64,000 nucleotides of DNA from Nemopilema nomurai (taxonomy: Eukaryota; Cnidaria; Scyphozoa; Rhizostomeae; Rhizostomatidae): NCBI GenBank assembly GCA_003864495.1, contig ML133457.1, positions 1,488,001 to 1,552,000 of the forward strand. The letters are read 5' to 3'. The notes under the pieces were generated by a model. It was not told where the DNA came from. It searched no databases and saw only the letters and a program-made list of their open reading frames with translations. The position numbers and the translations under genes were made by a program. This document shows positions 13,401 to 26,205 of the stretch, one piece after another. Within the stretch, counting starts at the first letter, position 1, and each line of letters opens with the position of its first letter.

Positions 13401-16400
13401 TTCTTATATGTAGTTTTGTACATTTCAAATCAGTGAGATTGCACTTAAGATCATTTGCAAGTTGAGTCTCAATATTTTATCTCTTTTGGTGAAAAGTAAT
13501 GAAAAATAATAAATATTGAAATTAGTAATTGATTGTTTATAATAGTTTAACTTATTTTCAGATTTTTGTTAAAAACAAGAAGAGTTCATGGGTTGAAAAG
13601 TTTAGGAACAAAACCAATAAGAAAACTGTGATAAGTTATGATAGCTGGCTTTACAAATTTTTTTTAAACATGAAGCAGAGGTCTACCGATCTTTTCAAAA
13701 TCTTATTGTCCCTTTCTCTACCAATAATAACTAGTTTGCCTTTCCCTGTAATCTGCTGCTACTGTTGTAAACAAATGCCAAGTATAAACAAAGACAATTT
13801 CTAATTCAGCCTGGTAAGATCAATAGTTTGGTAGAAATACAACCAGACCAATAATTGGGTTGAACTTTACCTTTCTGTGTAGCAATGTAAATAAAAATGA
13901 AGTTCTTCCATCCTCTCGAGCTGCCACAACCCTTTTTATTTGTTGAGATATCCAGTTGTTGCGACGTTCAGTGGCTAGATCCAATGGTGTTAAACCCTGG
14001 TGGCACAAAAACAAACTGCATTAAGGAAACTAAGGATTCACCACAAACATAAACTGCATCCTTGATTTTAGTGACATAGGACACTGATGAATGCAGTTAA
14101 TATAATTCAGCTAATGAAGTGTTCAGATTATTTGTGGCGTGCGATGAACCGCACTTCTGAGCAACGGAAGGTGTGTGCTGCGGTGTGGGCATGCGATCTC
14201 ACTCCATTCCCAGCATTGCCTGATTTAATGTTTAGCTGTTAGAGAGTATGCTTTGTGAGAAACACTCATGGTGATAGGAACCCCTGGTGTTTAAGTATTA
14301 GGCACGTGGCATACAGCTTCTTACAATTTAGATCATGAATTAGAATTCCCATCCTACAAGTCAGCTCCATCAGCCAGTATCTCAATTGTGAGAATAGGAT
14401 TAAAGTTTAGACCAATGGCTCTATGCCCCAAACTTTGCAATGTGAAGCTTATCATTAAGTCCATTGTCCACCAACTCTAAATATAGTGAACTCTTTATGA
14501 ATCATGGCTGTCGTTAAAATGGCAGTGTGAAATAAAATCTATACAAAGATATTTGGAACTGTTAAACAAAGCATTAGGTTGATGAATAACGAAGGCTAAA
14601 GGGTTTAATAGGCCAATGGCCTCCTTATCCCTCAATATATCATATTATTATTATTATCATATTATTATTATAACAGAAAACTAGGAGGAAAGACAAATAT
14701 GATTGGACTGTCTTACTTGCTCATTTTTTGAGTCCAGACCTGCACCTGATTGCAGAAGGGGTTTGATTGCATTTGTATTGCTTGATGCCACAGCCCAATG
14801 GAGAGCTATTCAAAAGAAATCAAGCATCTTTCTTAAAAAAATTTCACACTTTTATTTTGCAAAAATACTCTATTCACGCAAAATCAAAGATTGGCATCTT
14901 TCATATGGATTGAATAATCTTTCTTTGTTCAATGTGTTGCCTAAATTTACAAAAATGCCACTTTCATGAAGACCATAATAACAGGACAGATTGAAAGGTA
15001 CTTGACTGCAACCTTTAAGGCTCTCTTTCTACTGTTTAAGTCAGCCAAAAACAAAGTATTGTCCCTGTTACGGCTGGAAAGCAAAATCTTACAACGAAAG
15101 TCCTATTCCTCTAATGTTTTAACTGCATAATCAAACAATGGATGCTGTGTAGAAAGTGATTGTTTGTTCACCTTGATGAACATTTATGCTGTTAATATTA
15201 CAAGTTGGTATATGGACAGGAAATGATATCAAATTGAATGTATTCAAGTATAAAATACCCTTACCTGTGTTGCTATGAACCCTATCACTAATGTTTACTG
15301 ATGATCCAAAATTCAAAAGAATTCTTATTGTATCAATTCTGAAAAATGAAAATGACATTTTACTTATGAAAGTGCTTTAGTTAGAAATCAACATAAAAAT
15401 TAGAAAAGCAAAATTACTTATCCATGTGTCTTAGCAAATTATAGTGTTAAAGGACTACAACTTCTTTTGCATTTACATTCCAACTAAGATGTTTTTCCTT
15501 CTCCACATTCAGTTGGACTACTTTAGCTTTTGATGACATTTGAAAACACACCAAGTAATGATGCATTAATACCAAGGTATAAATAAACTTGTTTAAATGC
15601 TATCTTTATCTGATCTTTTTATATTACCACTTCACTGCAATTGAAAAGCCAATAATTTAAAACATCTTAAAAAATGGAAACATTTTTTAATACAACAGTG
15701 GTCATTTACCCAAAGCTTCTGTATGCTGCCCACATGAGAGGTGTCATGCCATTCTTATCTAACAAATCTACATCCTGCAATAAATATCAGTGGGAAGATT
15801 AAAAAACTGCCTTAGTAACAGCAACATATTTAGATTGCAGCTAAGTGCGTTGAAAGGTGAATATTTTGTAATTTCTTTCATCTTATATGAACTAGACAGA
15901 ATAACAACAAGACTGATTGTCTCCTTAGGTAAAAAACCTGGACCTTAATACTTTGCACATTCAATAGTGTCAATTTGAAATAGGATTCAAAATGATTGTT
16001 GATAGATTTATCATATATATCGTATATCCACATTAATCTCCTTGCTGATTAAAAGGGTACTCAAATGCCATCAACCAGCTTACAAAAAACATAGTTTCAA
16101 ATACCTGCAATATATACTTACTTATCTTTAGCAATAAGTTCAGCAATATTAATTTTAAAAACTTTGCAACCTTAATATATCCAGTACCAATTTAACATCA
16201 GAAAAAGCCCCCCCTGCAATATTATCACCTGTTACTGAACGATGGTGCCCCAGGGGGAAGGTGACTGAACACTCTAGTTCTACATGACATCAAAATAAAT
16301 GGTATCCACATAAAGGGGCATGACATACCATCTCTTTTGCAAGTAAATATGCCACAATATGTGAGTGGCCAAACTGGGCAGCTAAATGGAGACCACTGCA

Positions 16401-19135
16401 TCCTTAAAGGAACAGTAGAAGAATTTGATGTCGTTTTAAAAAAAAGATTGATATATAAACAGGACCAAGATAACATAAGCTGCATAACATCTAATAAATT
16501 TTGAAAAACATAAGAACAATTTTTGGCTCATTTTGCTGTATGATTCTTACTTCTTTAACTCTTCTTGATTAATGCTATGGGTAACCTTCAAAAAAAAGTT
16601 TTTCTAAACCACAAACTGCTTTTAACAATTAGACCTACCTTCTGAGTCCTCAAGACTAGGATCAGCTCCATGTTTCATTAAAAGAACAGCTGCTTCAAGA
16701 TGCCCTTGCCTGAAAAATTATTCTGTTTCTAGACTGAGTCATCCATTAATACAGACATTATCAAAGTGGCCAGAGCAAGGCCACGTAAGATGCTAATGCT
16801 ACAACAATTTGAAAGTCAGTGAGCTTTGCAAAAATTCTTGTTTAGTCCATAAATTAATTATTTAATTCAATGAGACATAATTATAGGTGAACATATAGGT
16901 CGCTGAAACAAAAGGGGGGCCTTCATCTTGTTAGTTAGCCTACTTTGAAGGCTCCTCCTTAAGAATTCTGCTTCATTTTGTCGTTTAAATAATGTTATTG
17001 TTGTTGTTGCATTCTTTAGTTGATTTGTTTATAATTTATATAACTAACTTGCTTTCTAGAACTGTAGTAGAATTTGAATTAAAATCAAATCAAACTAACA
17101 CAAAATAGAGCTTTTAAAAGTATTATGCCTTTTCTAAGCACAAGAGATACTAACCTGACTGCCCAATGAAGCGGTGTACCATTCAAATTGCCGCCACGCT
17201 GGTCCACAATGGCCCCCTTTGATACAAAATAGCTACAAAAAAGAGCTTTTGAAAATACCAAGTCAGCAGCTGTTATAAAGCTTAATTAGAAAATTTCTGA
17301 TATATTTTGGCTCTAACATGGAAATACAAATAGGCTTTAACTATGATTCTTTAATGCATTATCAATTATTCCCATTAAGGGTTTCATAACTAAGTAGAAT
17401 ATAAAATCTAATAGTCTCTTCCATAGAGTAATCACAGTTCCCCAAATTACCCTGAAGTTGATCTTATGAAACTCAGCCATCTTTATTTTCTGAAGGTAGC
17501 CAACATATATAATAATGTGAGCTAGATCTTGATAGAGAGAGAACAAAATTAAATTTCTTAGGGACAACAAATATCAAAATTTGAACATTGTTTGATGTTT
17601 GTTAAATCACTTACTCAATGATACGAAGCCTATTGTTTATAGATGCCCAATGGAGCATGGTGACATTTTCGGCATCAGGAACCCTGACATCTATTTCCCC
17701 TTCTTCAATCAACTGCTGACATCTCTCAAGAATGCCATATTGAGCAGCCTAAACATAGGCAATACAATTGTCAATTAGCTATGATCTAAGCAATAAATAT
17801 ATTTTACTAACAGTCAATGTAAATATAACACTCATAAAACAGATGTTTGGACTGTTCAGTGTAAATTTCAAAAACTGGACCAGCTTTCTTGCAAGGTCTG
17901 GTTTATAAATAGCACTTTCCCAATAAAAAGGACAATTTTCACTTTTTTGGTGCTAAGTTCAACAAATAACTCATTCATTCTCTGGTCCAGGAAAATTTCA
18001 ACTTCATGTTTAGCAATGATGGATTATAGAATTGGAATCTTATGTTAAATTAGTCTGTGTCAAAAATTTGTAAGTGCTTGGGCCATCAGGCTGCCAATAA
18101 ACTAATTTTTAAAATCTAGCTTTCCCTATACATTTCAAATTCTTTCACTGCAGCAGCAAATTGGGGTCAGATCTAAAGAAAAATTAAGATATTCAAAATA
18201 AAGTAACTTTCGACCGTACAGTTCAAACAACATGACTTTTTCAGTCTTATCTAACTTAAAGATGAACATTTCAATTCTGAAGTTTATTTTATGAAGTTCG
18301 TTTCATTTCATCTAAAGATCTATAGATAGCAAGACACAAAATTGATGATGTCGACCTCAATAAGAGAATAGGTCTAAAAATTTGTAGTTACTAGACTTTA
18401 TCAGCAGAAAGAAGCATGTCTCACCTTAACAATGTCAAATTTACTATAGTCCGGATGATTATCTTCGTGGGCACCACTGAAAGAAGGGACTGTGCCTTTT
18501 TTGCCAGGAATGTGGCTTGGTGGGACAAATGTGTTGGTAGGATAAGGTCGTTCACCACAACACTGAAAGTTACAAATCCATAATTGTGTTAGCTTATCTA
18601 TGAAATTGGTAAAACCTGCTCCATTAATTAAATCAAACACAGACATTTGGCATAAATAATTATAAACAATAAAGGCTAGTAAATAAAGAGTCAAACTTGT
18701 TCAAATATTCGTTTAAAAGCTTGGATATACATACACTAGGCTATTATGCTGTATTTTTCAGAAAACATGGGAACAATTCAAATATCTTTTTCATTGGGCA
18801 TAGTTCGCAAAGGAAAATCGTAAAATAACTCAGCGATAAGTAACTAAACACTTGGCCAAATCTGGATTGGATGTTCAGCTGCGAAATTGGTGCATGTGTT
18901 CTTGCCTTGTTAAGTCCATTTTCAATGTCATTGGATTTTGCGTGTGTGTGCAAATATGAAACATTGGTTGGCCTAAATGCTCGGGAATTGCGTATGGGGG
19001 GGGGGGGGTGGATTACTAACAAAATTTGCAAAATATAGATGAGTGAGATAGATCTGTGAAAAATCTACAACAATTTACCTCATCGTTGTCACTTCTAAGT
19101 ACAGGACCGCATCCTGGCTCTACTTCGTCCGCCAT
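7490..19135 (-). CDS. ZDHHC17: Palmitoyltransferase ZDHHC17 (HIP14), 19 exons, complete
   Basis: Exons: 19135-19079, 18562-18425, 17748-17615, 17232-17155, 16709-16639, 16402-16329, 15774-15710, 15338-15265, 14805-14717, 13996-13871, 12864-12725, 12022-11934, 11592-11471, 11176-11111, 10649-10556, 9882-9799, 8989-8838, 8107-8010, 7643-7490. All introns are GT-AG and phases close to 634 aa plus stop; human is 632. Residues about 66-290 are ankyrin repeats (motifs such as [29 protein letters not shown]) that recruit substrates. Hydrophobic helices are coded by exons 11, 12, 13, 16 and 17. DPG (SDPGII), the Cys-rich domain with DHHC at 462-465 (catalytic C465) and TTNE are all present. The enzyme S-acylates proteins on Golgi and vesicle membranes. 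The family's VGNC after DHHCPW reads VDNC here. Exon 12's donor (GTATCT) is the least certain, chosen for phase. Confidence 0.93.
9326..9505. repeat. Head-to-head pair of tRNA-like SINE fragments in a ZDHHC17 intron
   Basis: Both arms end in variants of the same tail: GGATCATAAATAGTGCAGAA on the left, and the reverse complement of the right end reads GGATCATAGAGAGTAGGGAG. Each continues into AAATAAC-GACCC-AGCAGGACT, giving about 43 bp of inverted repeat. The right arm holds a tRNA-like A box (TAGCTCAACAGTAGAGC) and a decayed B box (AGTTCCAGTCCTG). Two SINE pieces in opposite orientation explain this better than a DNA MITE. It lies in the intron between exons 16 and 17. Confidence 0.55.
18996..19008. 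repeat. Poly-G run in ZDHHC17 intron 1
   Basis: Uninterrupted run of 13 G in the plus-strand orientation; simple repeat. Confidence 0.9.
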
Positions 19136-19247
19136 TATTCAATACCGCCTCTGAAAAAATTCGCGACGCTAATTTTGAAGACAACTTCCCCCTGGTTAAC
19201 TTTAGCGATTTGCGAATCGAAAACGAGTCTTTTATTAGGGAGAAAAT
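19136..19247. promoter_or_regulatory. Bidirectional promoter between ZDHHC17 and EMC10
   Basis: Only 112 bases separate the two divergent start codons, so both transcripts must start inside or very near this interval. There is no TATA box. Both starts sit in an ATGGCGG context (AATATGGCGGCA for EMC10, AATAATGGCGGACG for ZDHHC17), which resembles the YY1 translation-initiator type element of short-5'UTR housekeeping genes. The YY1 reading is inference from motif similarity. Confidence 0.75.
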
Positions 19248-22200
19248 ATGGCGGCACGAAAGCTGATGTTATGTACTTTTATATTGTTGAAATACTTCGG
19301 TGTTTCTTCTAGGAAGGTAAGTAAACCTGCCAATTAAACTCCAATATCATACTGGGATAACCCAGTCAAGTCAAAGTAATAAATTAAATTTTATCTTATA
19401 TTGATAGAATATGCTTTCTCCAGCGGCCAAACAGCTGCACAGAAAGAAACGACCAAGCTCAACGTTTCTTTCGAGAAAGAAGTACAAATGTGTAGTAATT
19501 AGTTTGAAATCGGAAGAGAAGAAATAGGTGGTTAACCATACTTTAGTCAGTTATCTAGTTAAAAGTCTATTACTAGAAAATTTTAATTTTAAGTAGTAAG
19601 TTTAACAAGTTCCGTAGCTACCAGCGTTAGGGAAATGCCTCTTCTCTCTTCCACACCTTCATTCTTCGACAAGCATTGTAGTCAGAATAATTTTTTATAG
19701 ATTAGTGTGGTATTTATGCATTAATATTTTCTTGTCTTTTCAGGTTGATGATGACATGGATATGGTAGCCCACTCAAGCTTTAGTCTTCCACTGCAACAT
19801 TCATTTGAAATAGGTTATTTTTTGTCTTTTATGTTAGTGCTATGATTCCTAATTTATTGGTACTCATTTGAACTTTTCCAAGAGCTTCAGCCTGCTCTCA
19901 TCCCAAAATGCTCACAAATTTTTGTTGTTAGATACAAGTCTAGTCAAGCATTTTAGTCAAATAAAGAATTTTTCTCCATTGTTTATTCCCCTTGCAGTCT
20001 TCTGGCATCTGCCTTATATGCTCATCAAGGATTTTTTGACATATTTTTGGTAGTATTCAAATGCTCTTATTTCTTGGTTTTATTTTGTTTAGGAGCTGAG
20101 GCAAGGTTTTCTCCAAGGTAAATTTTTAAACAATACAGTGTTGCAAGTTGTATAAGCTCTTTATTCAATTGCAACTTTTGCCTTGGGAAATGTTTTCTTG
20201 TAAATGATGCATATATGCCAAAACCTTACTAGAAAGAGCAACAGTAGAGTTTTCCTGCCTAGCCACTGCAAACTTTAAATTTCAGGTTGAATATTTTTTT
20301 GTATTTTTATATTTAAATTTTACATGATTATTTTAAAAGCCCTGTTTTTTATAAATTAATGTGACACAATTTTGCGCGATTATTGATTATATTGACTGGA
20401 TTGCTTTGTTGGTAAATTGCCTTAAAAATCTAGGTATAAAACTGTAGATAAATAAAATGCAGCCAAAATTTCCCCAATTGTTTTTATTTTTTGCTTATTT
20501 TTAGCTTTATATATAAGTACTCAAATAATTTTATCAAATGCACAGTTAAATGTTTGTGTTTTCCTCCATTGACCCTGCTTTGTTAGTCATCTTCTTTACC
20601 CATAACATTCATTTAGTATTCTTTTGGTACCAGAAAACAAAGTAGATATACCTTGTTATTTTAAGGGGGTCAATCCTGTTCAAGACACTCAGGAGCTCTC
20701 GTGCATCGCTATCACAGGAGATATCTTTAACGCAGGAGGAATTTGATAAGTTGGAGGTATATCCATGTTTACACATTTTCAAACTCTTAATGTAAGAATC
20801 ATGTAATGTGCGACTAGAAATGTGATTCAAAGTTCATTGGGATGATAAAATTGCATCATCTTTTTGTGTATTTATTTACATTGAAAGTGTTAAGTGCCGT
20901 ATGATGGGGTAACAGCATTGGTTTGCCACTTTTGGACTTTTTTCAGTACTTGTGTACTTTAAGTTTTGGCTGAAAAAGTACTCAAGAATGCCAAGAAAAT
21001 TGTTCCACTATTCCTTGCCATTTTGAAGTTTGGTCGTGCTGAGATTTTTTTACCTATTTGCTTAGTCCCAGAGGTGTATGCCAAATGGCAACATTTCAGT
21101 CAATAAATTGACTTGTCTCAATGAAATAAAGTACTGAAAGGCTGACTAATTACTAAAAGTACAATGATACATCACTAAGCCCCTGGTCATCAGTAAGCCT
21201 AGTCTGTAGAAGAAACTACTGCTAGCATAGGCGCCGACTACGTGGGGGCTTGGGGGCTCGGCGGCGCCTATGCCTGCTAGCCGTGTTTCCTTGCTAGCTG
21301 CATTGACACAACACAAATTAAGGCACACAAAATGCTAGTAAGAGACTATATTCAAGTTAAATAGAATATGTGGTAGGACGTGGTACTGCCATATGTAAGG
21401 CTTTAGTCCCAAGCAATGCCTGAAATTGAAATATTATGCAGTATCATTAGGTCATTGAAAATATTCTCTCATATCCACTGCAACTATACACATGTTATTG
21501 AGATCTATTTTAAATGTTCTCTATTGCCATAAATTGCTAGTTGTCCAGCTGCTCATGATCATTTCTCTGTTAATAGAAGGTTTTTTAATTGCATATATTT
21601 CTGTTGATGAAGAGCTTTGATTGCACTAAAAAACAGATAAAACATTTTTGGCACATCTTTAAGTAGAATTCCTAGAAGACATTTTGATTGTGAACGTTTA
21701 ATGTGCCACTTCAAACTCTTTTAATAGAAGAGAAGGAAAACTCACAAAATAATATAGCTTTATAAAGTCACAATTTTCTCACTGTTAAGTATTTTCATGC
21801 AGTAATGTACAGAAACATTAAAATGTAGAGAAACATCATTGCACTTAAATTGCTATGCCCTTTGGCATGAAATCAGAATTATATTGTTTCTTTGATTTGA
21901 GCAGGAGCTGGTTCGAGTGGATGGAGTCTATAGAATCAGAGCCCCAGTGAAGATTGGGGAAAGCTTTGATAAAGCAAATGGCACATATGTTTCATCTTTT
22001 ATTAAAGCAGTAAGTAGAAGATTATCCTGGTTTTTCATTTTTAATATGTAAAAGTATTATTGAATTATCCTCCTTATTAATAGAGAACAAGTCTCTGGAA
22101 CCATTTATTTGGTGTGATGCAGCCACACTTGGACCATATCTGAGCTCTAGTCACTTTGACAATATTTTTTTCAAATTTTGGCAGTCAAAAACTCAGCAGA

Positions 22201-25200
22201 TCTCAGTGCTTATATGAACAATGATATTGTTCTGATTAATAAGTAAGATATCCTATTGACAATAAGTTTTTAAATTTCACTTGTAGTGTCACCTTATGCA
22301 TTCTCATTTGTCAGAAGTAATCACTGTATCCATTGACAACGCAGGTGAGGCTCTCATGGAAATACATTGCAATCTTTAAGCTGTACATCCACTTATTTCT
22401 TCATATATTTTTAATGTGTTTTACCCTGATAGTTAATCATATTTCCTTTTTTAATTCTGTGTATCTTTTTTCCAATCTTTTCGGCTCGTATACCCTTTCT
22501 GTCCAATTTCCTGTAGCCTTTTTACCCAAGTTGACCTGGATGCTTAGAAAAAAGGGCAGAATTCTTCTCGACTTGAACGTTTTTCAATCTTATGAAAAAT
22601 AGTTATTTTTGCAATTATTTTCATAATCCACTTTTTTGCAATATTCACTATTTTAGATTTAAAACTATTCATGGCCATTTCAGAATGTCTTTGCATTATT
22701 AGGTCATCATCTAAATAAATATATGCCCTATTTTTTTTACTTTAAATGGTTTGGTAAACTTTCACTGTACATTTGTATACCTTTTTCTAGTTATTAGTAC
22801 CTTTTGCATGACTTTACAGAGCACTACCATCCTCGATGATCAAACAGGTTATTCGCCTGCTTTTCCCACACTGCTCACTTTTTATTCGCCCTGTCCTTTT
22901 ACCAACCTTCCTTAAAATATATTGTTCAGTTTTATAATAAACCCTTGCTCTTTCTAAATTGCCTTTTTAAAACATCTTGTTTCTAAGGCAATGTAATTGG
23001 AATTAGTATCAAAACCGAGAAGAGAGAATGTCCACAAAGTTTGAAGGAAACAGGAACAAACATGGTAATTCATGCTTACTTTTACCAAACATTCATACCT
23101 AGCAAAGACCATAGGAACATTTTCATCTGTATTCAATGAAATTTTGTTATGCCAGAATACTGTAATTTTACATGATTAATCTCGTTTTCAAGTTCTGCAA
23201 AACTGCGCCATCGTGCAAAGCTTTTCTTAGCAACAAAAAAGCCCAGTTTCCTTTTAACTTTTTCAGAGCAAAAGGCCCAGCATTGCATAGTGCAAAGTTA
23301 TATGCATCATGTAAACATAGATTTTTTCTTTCTCTCGCATAAGGGAGGGGCTTTTAGTGTGACAAGAGCCCTGTTGGTTCACCTTCTAAGAAAATCCCTC
23401 TGTGTGATGCCCGTAAGAAGTGCAGTTGTATGTCTCAATGGATTTGGCGAAATTTCTTTGCAATCATTCATTGATATTTTATTAGGCTTTCACTACTTGT
23501 TTGGAGCATGTAATATGGCCAATCTGATGCTTTCTGATCGACATATTGTTGCCAAGGCAACCACGGGCAAGCAATTGTAACTGTTGTGACTCATCTTTGT
23601 CAATCAGTTTGGCCTATTTCTTTATAATTCCCAGTGTGACGTAAGACCTCGGCGTTGCGGATGGCTTCGGTTTTCTATTCTACCTACATGGGGATTCCCC
23701 CTGGTTCCTTTGGAGATATAAAGCCCTTAGCTGAATGACAATTTTTTCTTGATAGGTAGGGGAAAAGGTTTTTAACTCGACTGTCCACATTCAACTGCAG
23801 TCATCTGGAGCAGTGTACGTATTCTTTTGTCTATTTCCCAACTTAATTTCACTTTGAAAAAGATCTAAACGCAACGGATCTTTCAGTTAACGCCTGTAAG
23901 TGTAAGGTTGGAACAGAATCTTGTAAACTATTTACCAGTTATGTTTACCAGCCAAAATGCGAGACCGTGACTTTTAGGCCCCCTTTCACTCGATAACGGA
24001 ACGGAACAGAAAGGGAATGGAACGGAACTTTTTAAGTATTAACTGCATCACTCTTTGAGGTTTTGCATTGCTACAAATATTGGGCTTTACTGATTTTTGC
24101 CCACCTATATGTGATGTCAGAATTGATTTTTGTGAAAAACTGATTGATGATAATTTTTGGTAATTAGTAGTCTCTGTGTATAAAAAGTTGATATTCAATA
24201 GACATGTGCTTGCTGTTTCGAATTTTATTGTAGTATCATGTGTAATGAATTTATATTCAATTTTAAAGCCCTGCAGAGACCAATTTTGCGTAGGGCATCT
24301 ACAGTATAACTCTCTCTTTGTGAGAAAAACTTGCACTTGTACTCCAATGAGAATAAATTGATGTTAAGTTGCAAATTTTATATCAGTTTTTTCACTTCAA
24401 TCTGTAGTCATGTTTGTATGGTTTTCGGGTCATATTTTAGGCCCCCACATTAATGAAAATATCTTGTACTTGCTAATATAATATTGTTGCAGTTATCAAG
24501 TTTTATACACACGTGAGTAAAAATCGAACCATTGGGATGAGATCTTGGCTGTGTTGTGCCAATCAAGGCTTTTAGTGTGATATTTAACAAAACATTGCAT
24601 CCCTGTAAATGCATGGTTTAGTCCAGGGGGGTGGACAGGGAAGCATAGCTAACCATTTGGCTTTTACGTGATTGCTCTTGGACATAAATGTTTAAATGCC
24701 GTTTAGCTTGACGGAAAGTGTCGCAGTTTCTCCATTTATGAATTTAGTATTGGTTGATTTGATAAATGATTTGGAATGTTTTCAAAGTTATCTGTCCAAA
24801 ACTTCTGTTTCTGTATTCCAAGAATTTGATTCTAGGCCGGAAACACAGGCTTTTGTGCGAAAAATTGAAAGAGAGGAGTCAGAAAGGCTTGCTGGGAAGG
24901 ATAAAGACAATAGATCATTCTTGGCGAAATATGTAAGTTGAAATTTGTTTCTCCGGCATTTATCATCATACATCACTCAAATAGTTCTCTCTGTATTGTC
25001 GAGGAGATGAGTTAAGCCTTGGCCAAACGACTAGATTTTTCACTCGACTTTTTGCTGTACATTTGTATTCCAAAAATCAAAAGGTGTATAGTGTTGTGGC
25101 CAAACGGCTAGACATTTCGCTATACAACTTGCTCGACTTTCTAACTTGGAATCTCGCTTTCGCGAAAATCTCATTCTCACCCAGCGCGCCAAAAATTTTT

Positions 25201-25975
25201 AATTTCAATCGCAAAATGGAGGGCAGACAAAGGAAAGTAATTGCAATGATACTGTTATTAGAATCTGATGATGATAATGAACGAGTAGCTCCATGCTTTA
25301 ACAAATCGGGTGCAAAAAATGACAACCGCGAAACTCAAACAGTGAAGTAAGCAAGTAAAATCGACAGCGAGCAGTTTGGCGCGCATTTTCTGAAAAGCAA
25401 TTAGTGGGCATGCGCTCTACAAAAGTCGAGAAACCGGCCAAACGACAATACAACGCTATACAGCTTGAAAATCCACTAGATTTTTTTGACCAAGATCAAA
25501 AACGCTATACATGAAAAAAATCCACTATACAACTCTATACAAGGTGGCCAAACGACAAGATTTCCTCACTATATTTTTGTATAGAGAAAAGTCGAGTGTA
25601 AAATCTAGTCGTTTGGCCAGGGCTTTAGAGTAAGTCCAAAAGGTTCACCAACACACCTCGTTTTCACGTGACTCATTTTCACGTACCTCATTTTCACTTA
25701 TCTCGTTTTCACATACCTCGTTTACACATACCTCATTTTCACTTACCTCGTTTTCACATACCTCGTTTTCACATACCTCGTTTTCACATACCTCGTTTTC
25801 ACATACCTCGTTTTCACGTTCCTCATTCTCCTCTCTCCTGGTTTCCCCATTGGATCAGCGACTGAGCTGCTACCAATAGTTTCATATCGTTTCTTTTCAG
25901 TGGATGTACATACTTCCGGCTGTGTTTATACTGATGTTGGCTGGACAGCAAGAGCCGCAGGAAGGACAGGCCTAA
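19248..25975 (+). CDS. EMC10: ER membrane protein complex subunit 10, 10 exons, complete
   Basis: Exons: 19248-19316, 19744-19813, 20093-20117, 20666-20756, 21905-22009, 22287-22344, 22988-23064, 23756-23814, 24836-24932, 25901-25975. All boundaries are GT-AG and phases close to 241 aa. Residues 1-23 form a signal peptide. The luminal part carries family signatures: LQHSFEIG (exon 2), SLTQEEFDKLE (exon 4), DGVYRIRAP and GTYVSSF (exon 5), HLSEVITVSIDNAG (exons 6-7), GNVIGISI (exon 7) and FNSTVHIQLQ (exon 8). Residues 218-232 (WMYILPAVFILMLAG) are the C-terminal membrane anchor, followed by a short polar tail. EMC10 is the luminal subunit of the EMC insertase that places tail-anchored and multipass proteins in the ER membrane. 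Exon 3 is only 25 nt. Exon 8's donor (GTACGT) was chosen by phase. Confidence 0.92.
21215..21281. repeat. Strong GC-rich hairpin in EMC10 intron 4
   Basis: GCTAGCATAGGCGCCG is followed after about 28 bases of G-rich loop (GTGGGGGCTTGGGGGCTCGG) by its near-perfect inverted copy CGGCGCCTATGCCTGCTAGC. The stem is about 16 bp with a small bulge and stands out in AT-rich surroundings. It could be two fused transposon ends or a tiny MITE; no target duplication was resolved. Confidence 0.6.
25015..25624. mobile_element. Non-autonomous PIF/Harbinger-type element, TTA target duplication
   Basis: The ends are inverted copies over about 38 bp with few mismatches: left starts AGCCTTGGCCAAACGACTAG, and the reverse complement of the right starts AGCCCTGGCCAAACGACTAG. 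Both flanks carry TTA (25012-25014 and 25625-25627), the 3-bp TWA duplication typical of PIF/Harbinger elements. The element is 610 bp. The motif GGCCAAACG recurs inside it. It lies in the last intron of EMC10. Confidence 0.8.
25216..25350 (+). pseudogene. Short truncated frame inside the Harbinger-type element
   Basis: A 44-codon frame begins MEGRQRKVIAMILLLES and runs into an acidic DDD stretch before its stop. Its position just inside the left end suggests the N-terminal remnant of a transposase or its partner gene from the autonomous parent, with the rest deleted. The family link rests on the element's ends and TSD, not on a recognised protein motif. Confidence 0.4.
25667..25828 (+). repeat. 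15-bp minisatellite, about 11 copies
   Basis: Tandem units of CCTCGTTTTCACATA and variants (CATTTTCACGTAC, CATTTTCACTTAC). The period of 15 keeps a frame open that reads as a repeated His/Phe/Arg/Pro-rich pentapeptide, which is a by-product of the period. It lies in the last intron of EMC10, 43 bp after the Harbinger-type element. Confidence 0.9.
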
Positions 25976-26205
25976 AGGCCATTCACACTCAGAATACTTG
26001 TCAATGCCATTTCAAATTTTCCTACTGCCTCAAAACAGAACATTTGATAGTAGGACCGAATTTGAAAGAAGATCTGGGTCCTTAATATGTTATCTATTTC
26101 CCTTTTTCTTGTTTCGTCTTGCCCCCTACAAATTCCCTCCAATGTACTCGAGCGTAAACAATAGACCACTGTTGCCAATAGTGAACATGACCTTTCTTTA
26201 CAATG

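Noticed and set aside
19410..19530. Possible extra EMC10 exon in intron 1
   Set aside because: AG-bounded text exists, but exon 1 joins exon 2 in phase and the inserted sequence has no family match.
25668..25865. His/Pro/Arg-rich repeated peptide frame
   Set aside because: Product of the 15-bp minisatellite inside an EMC10 intron.
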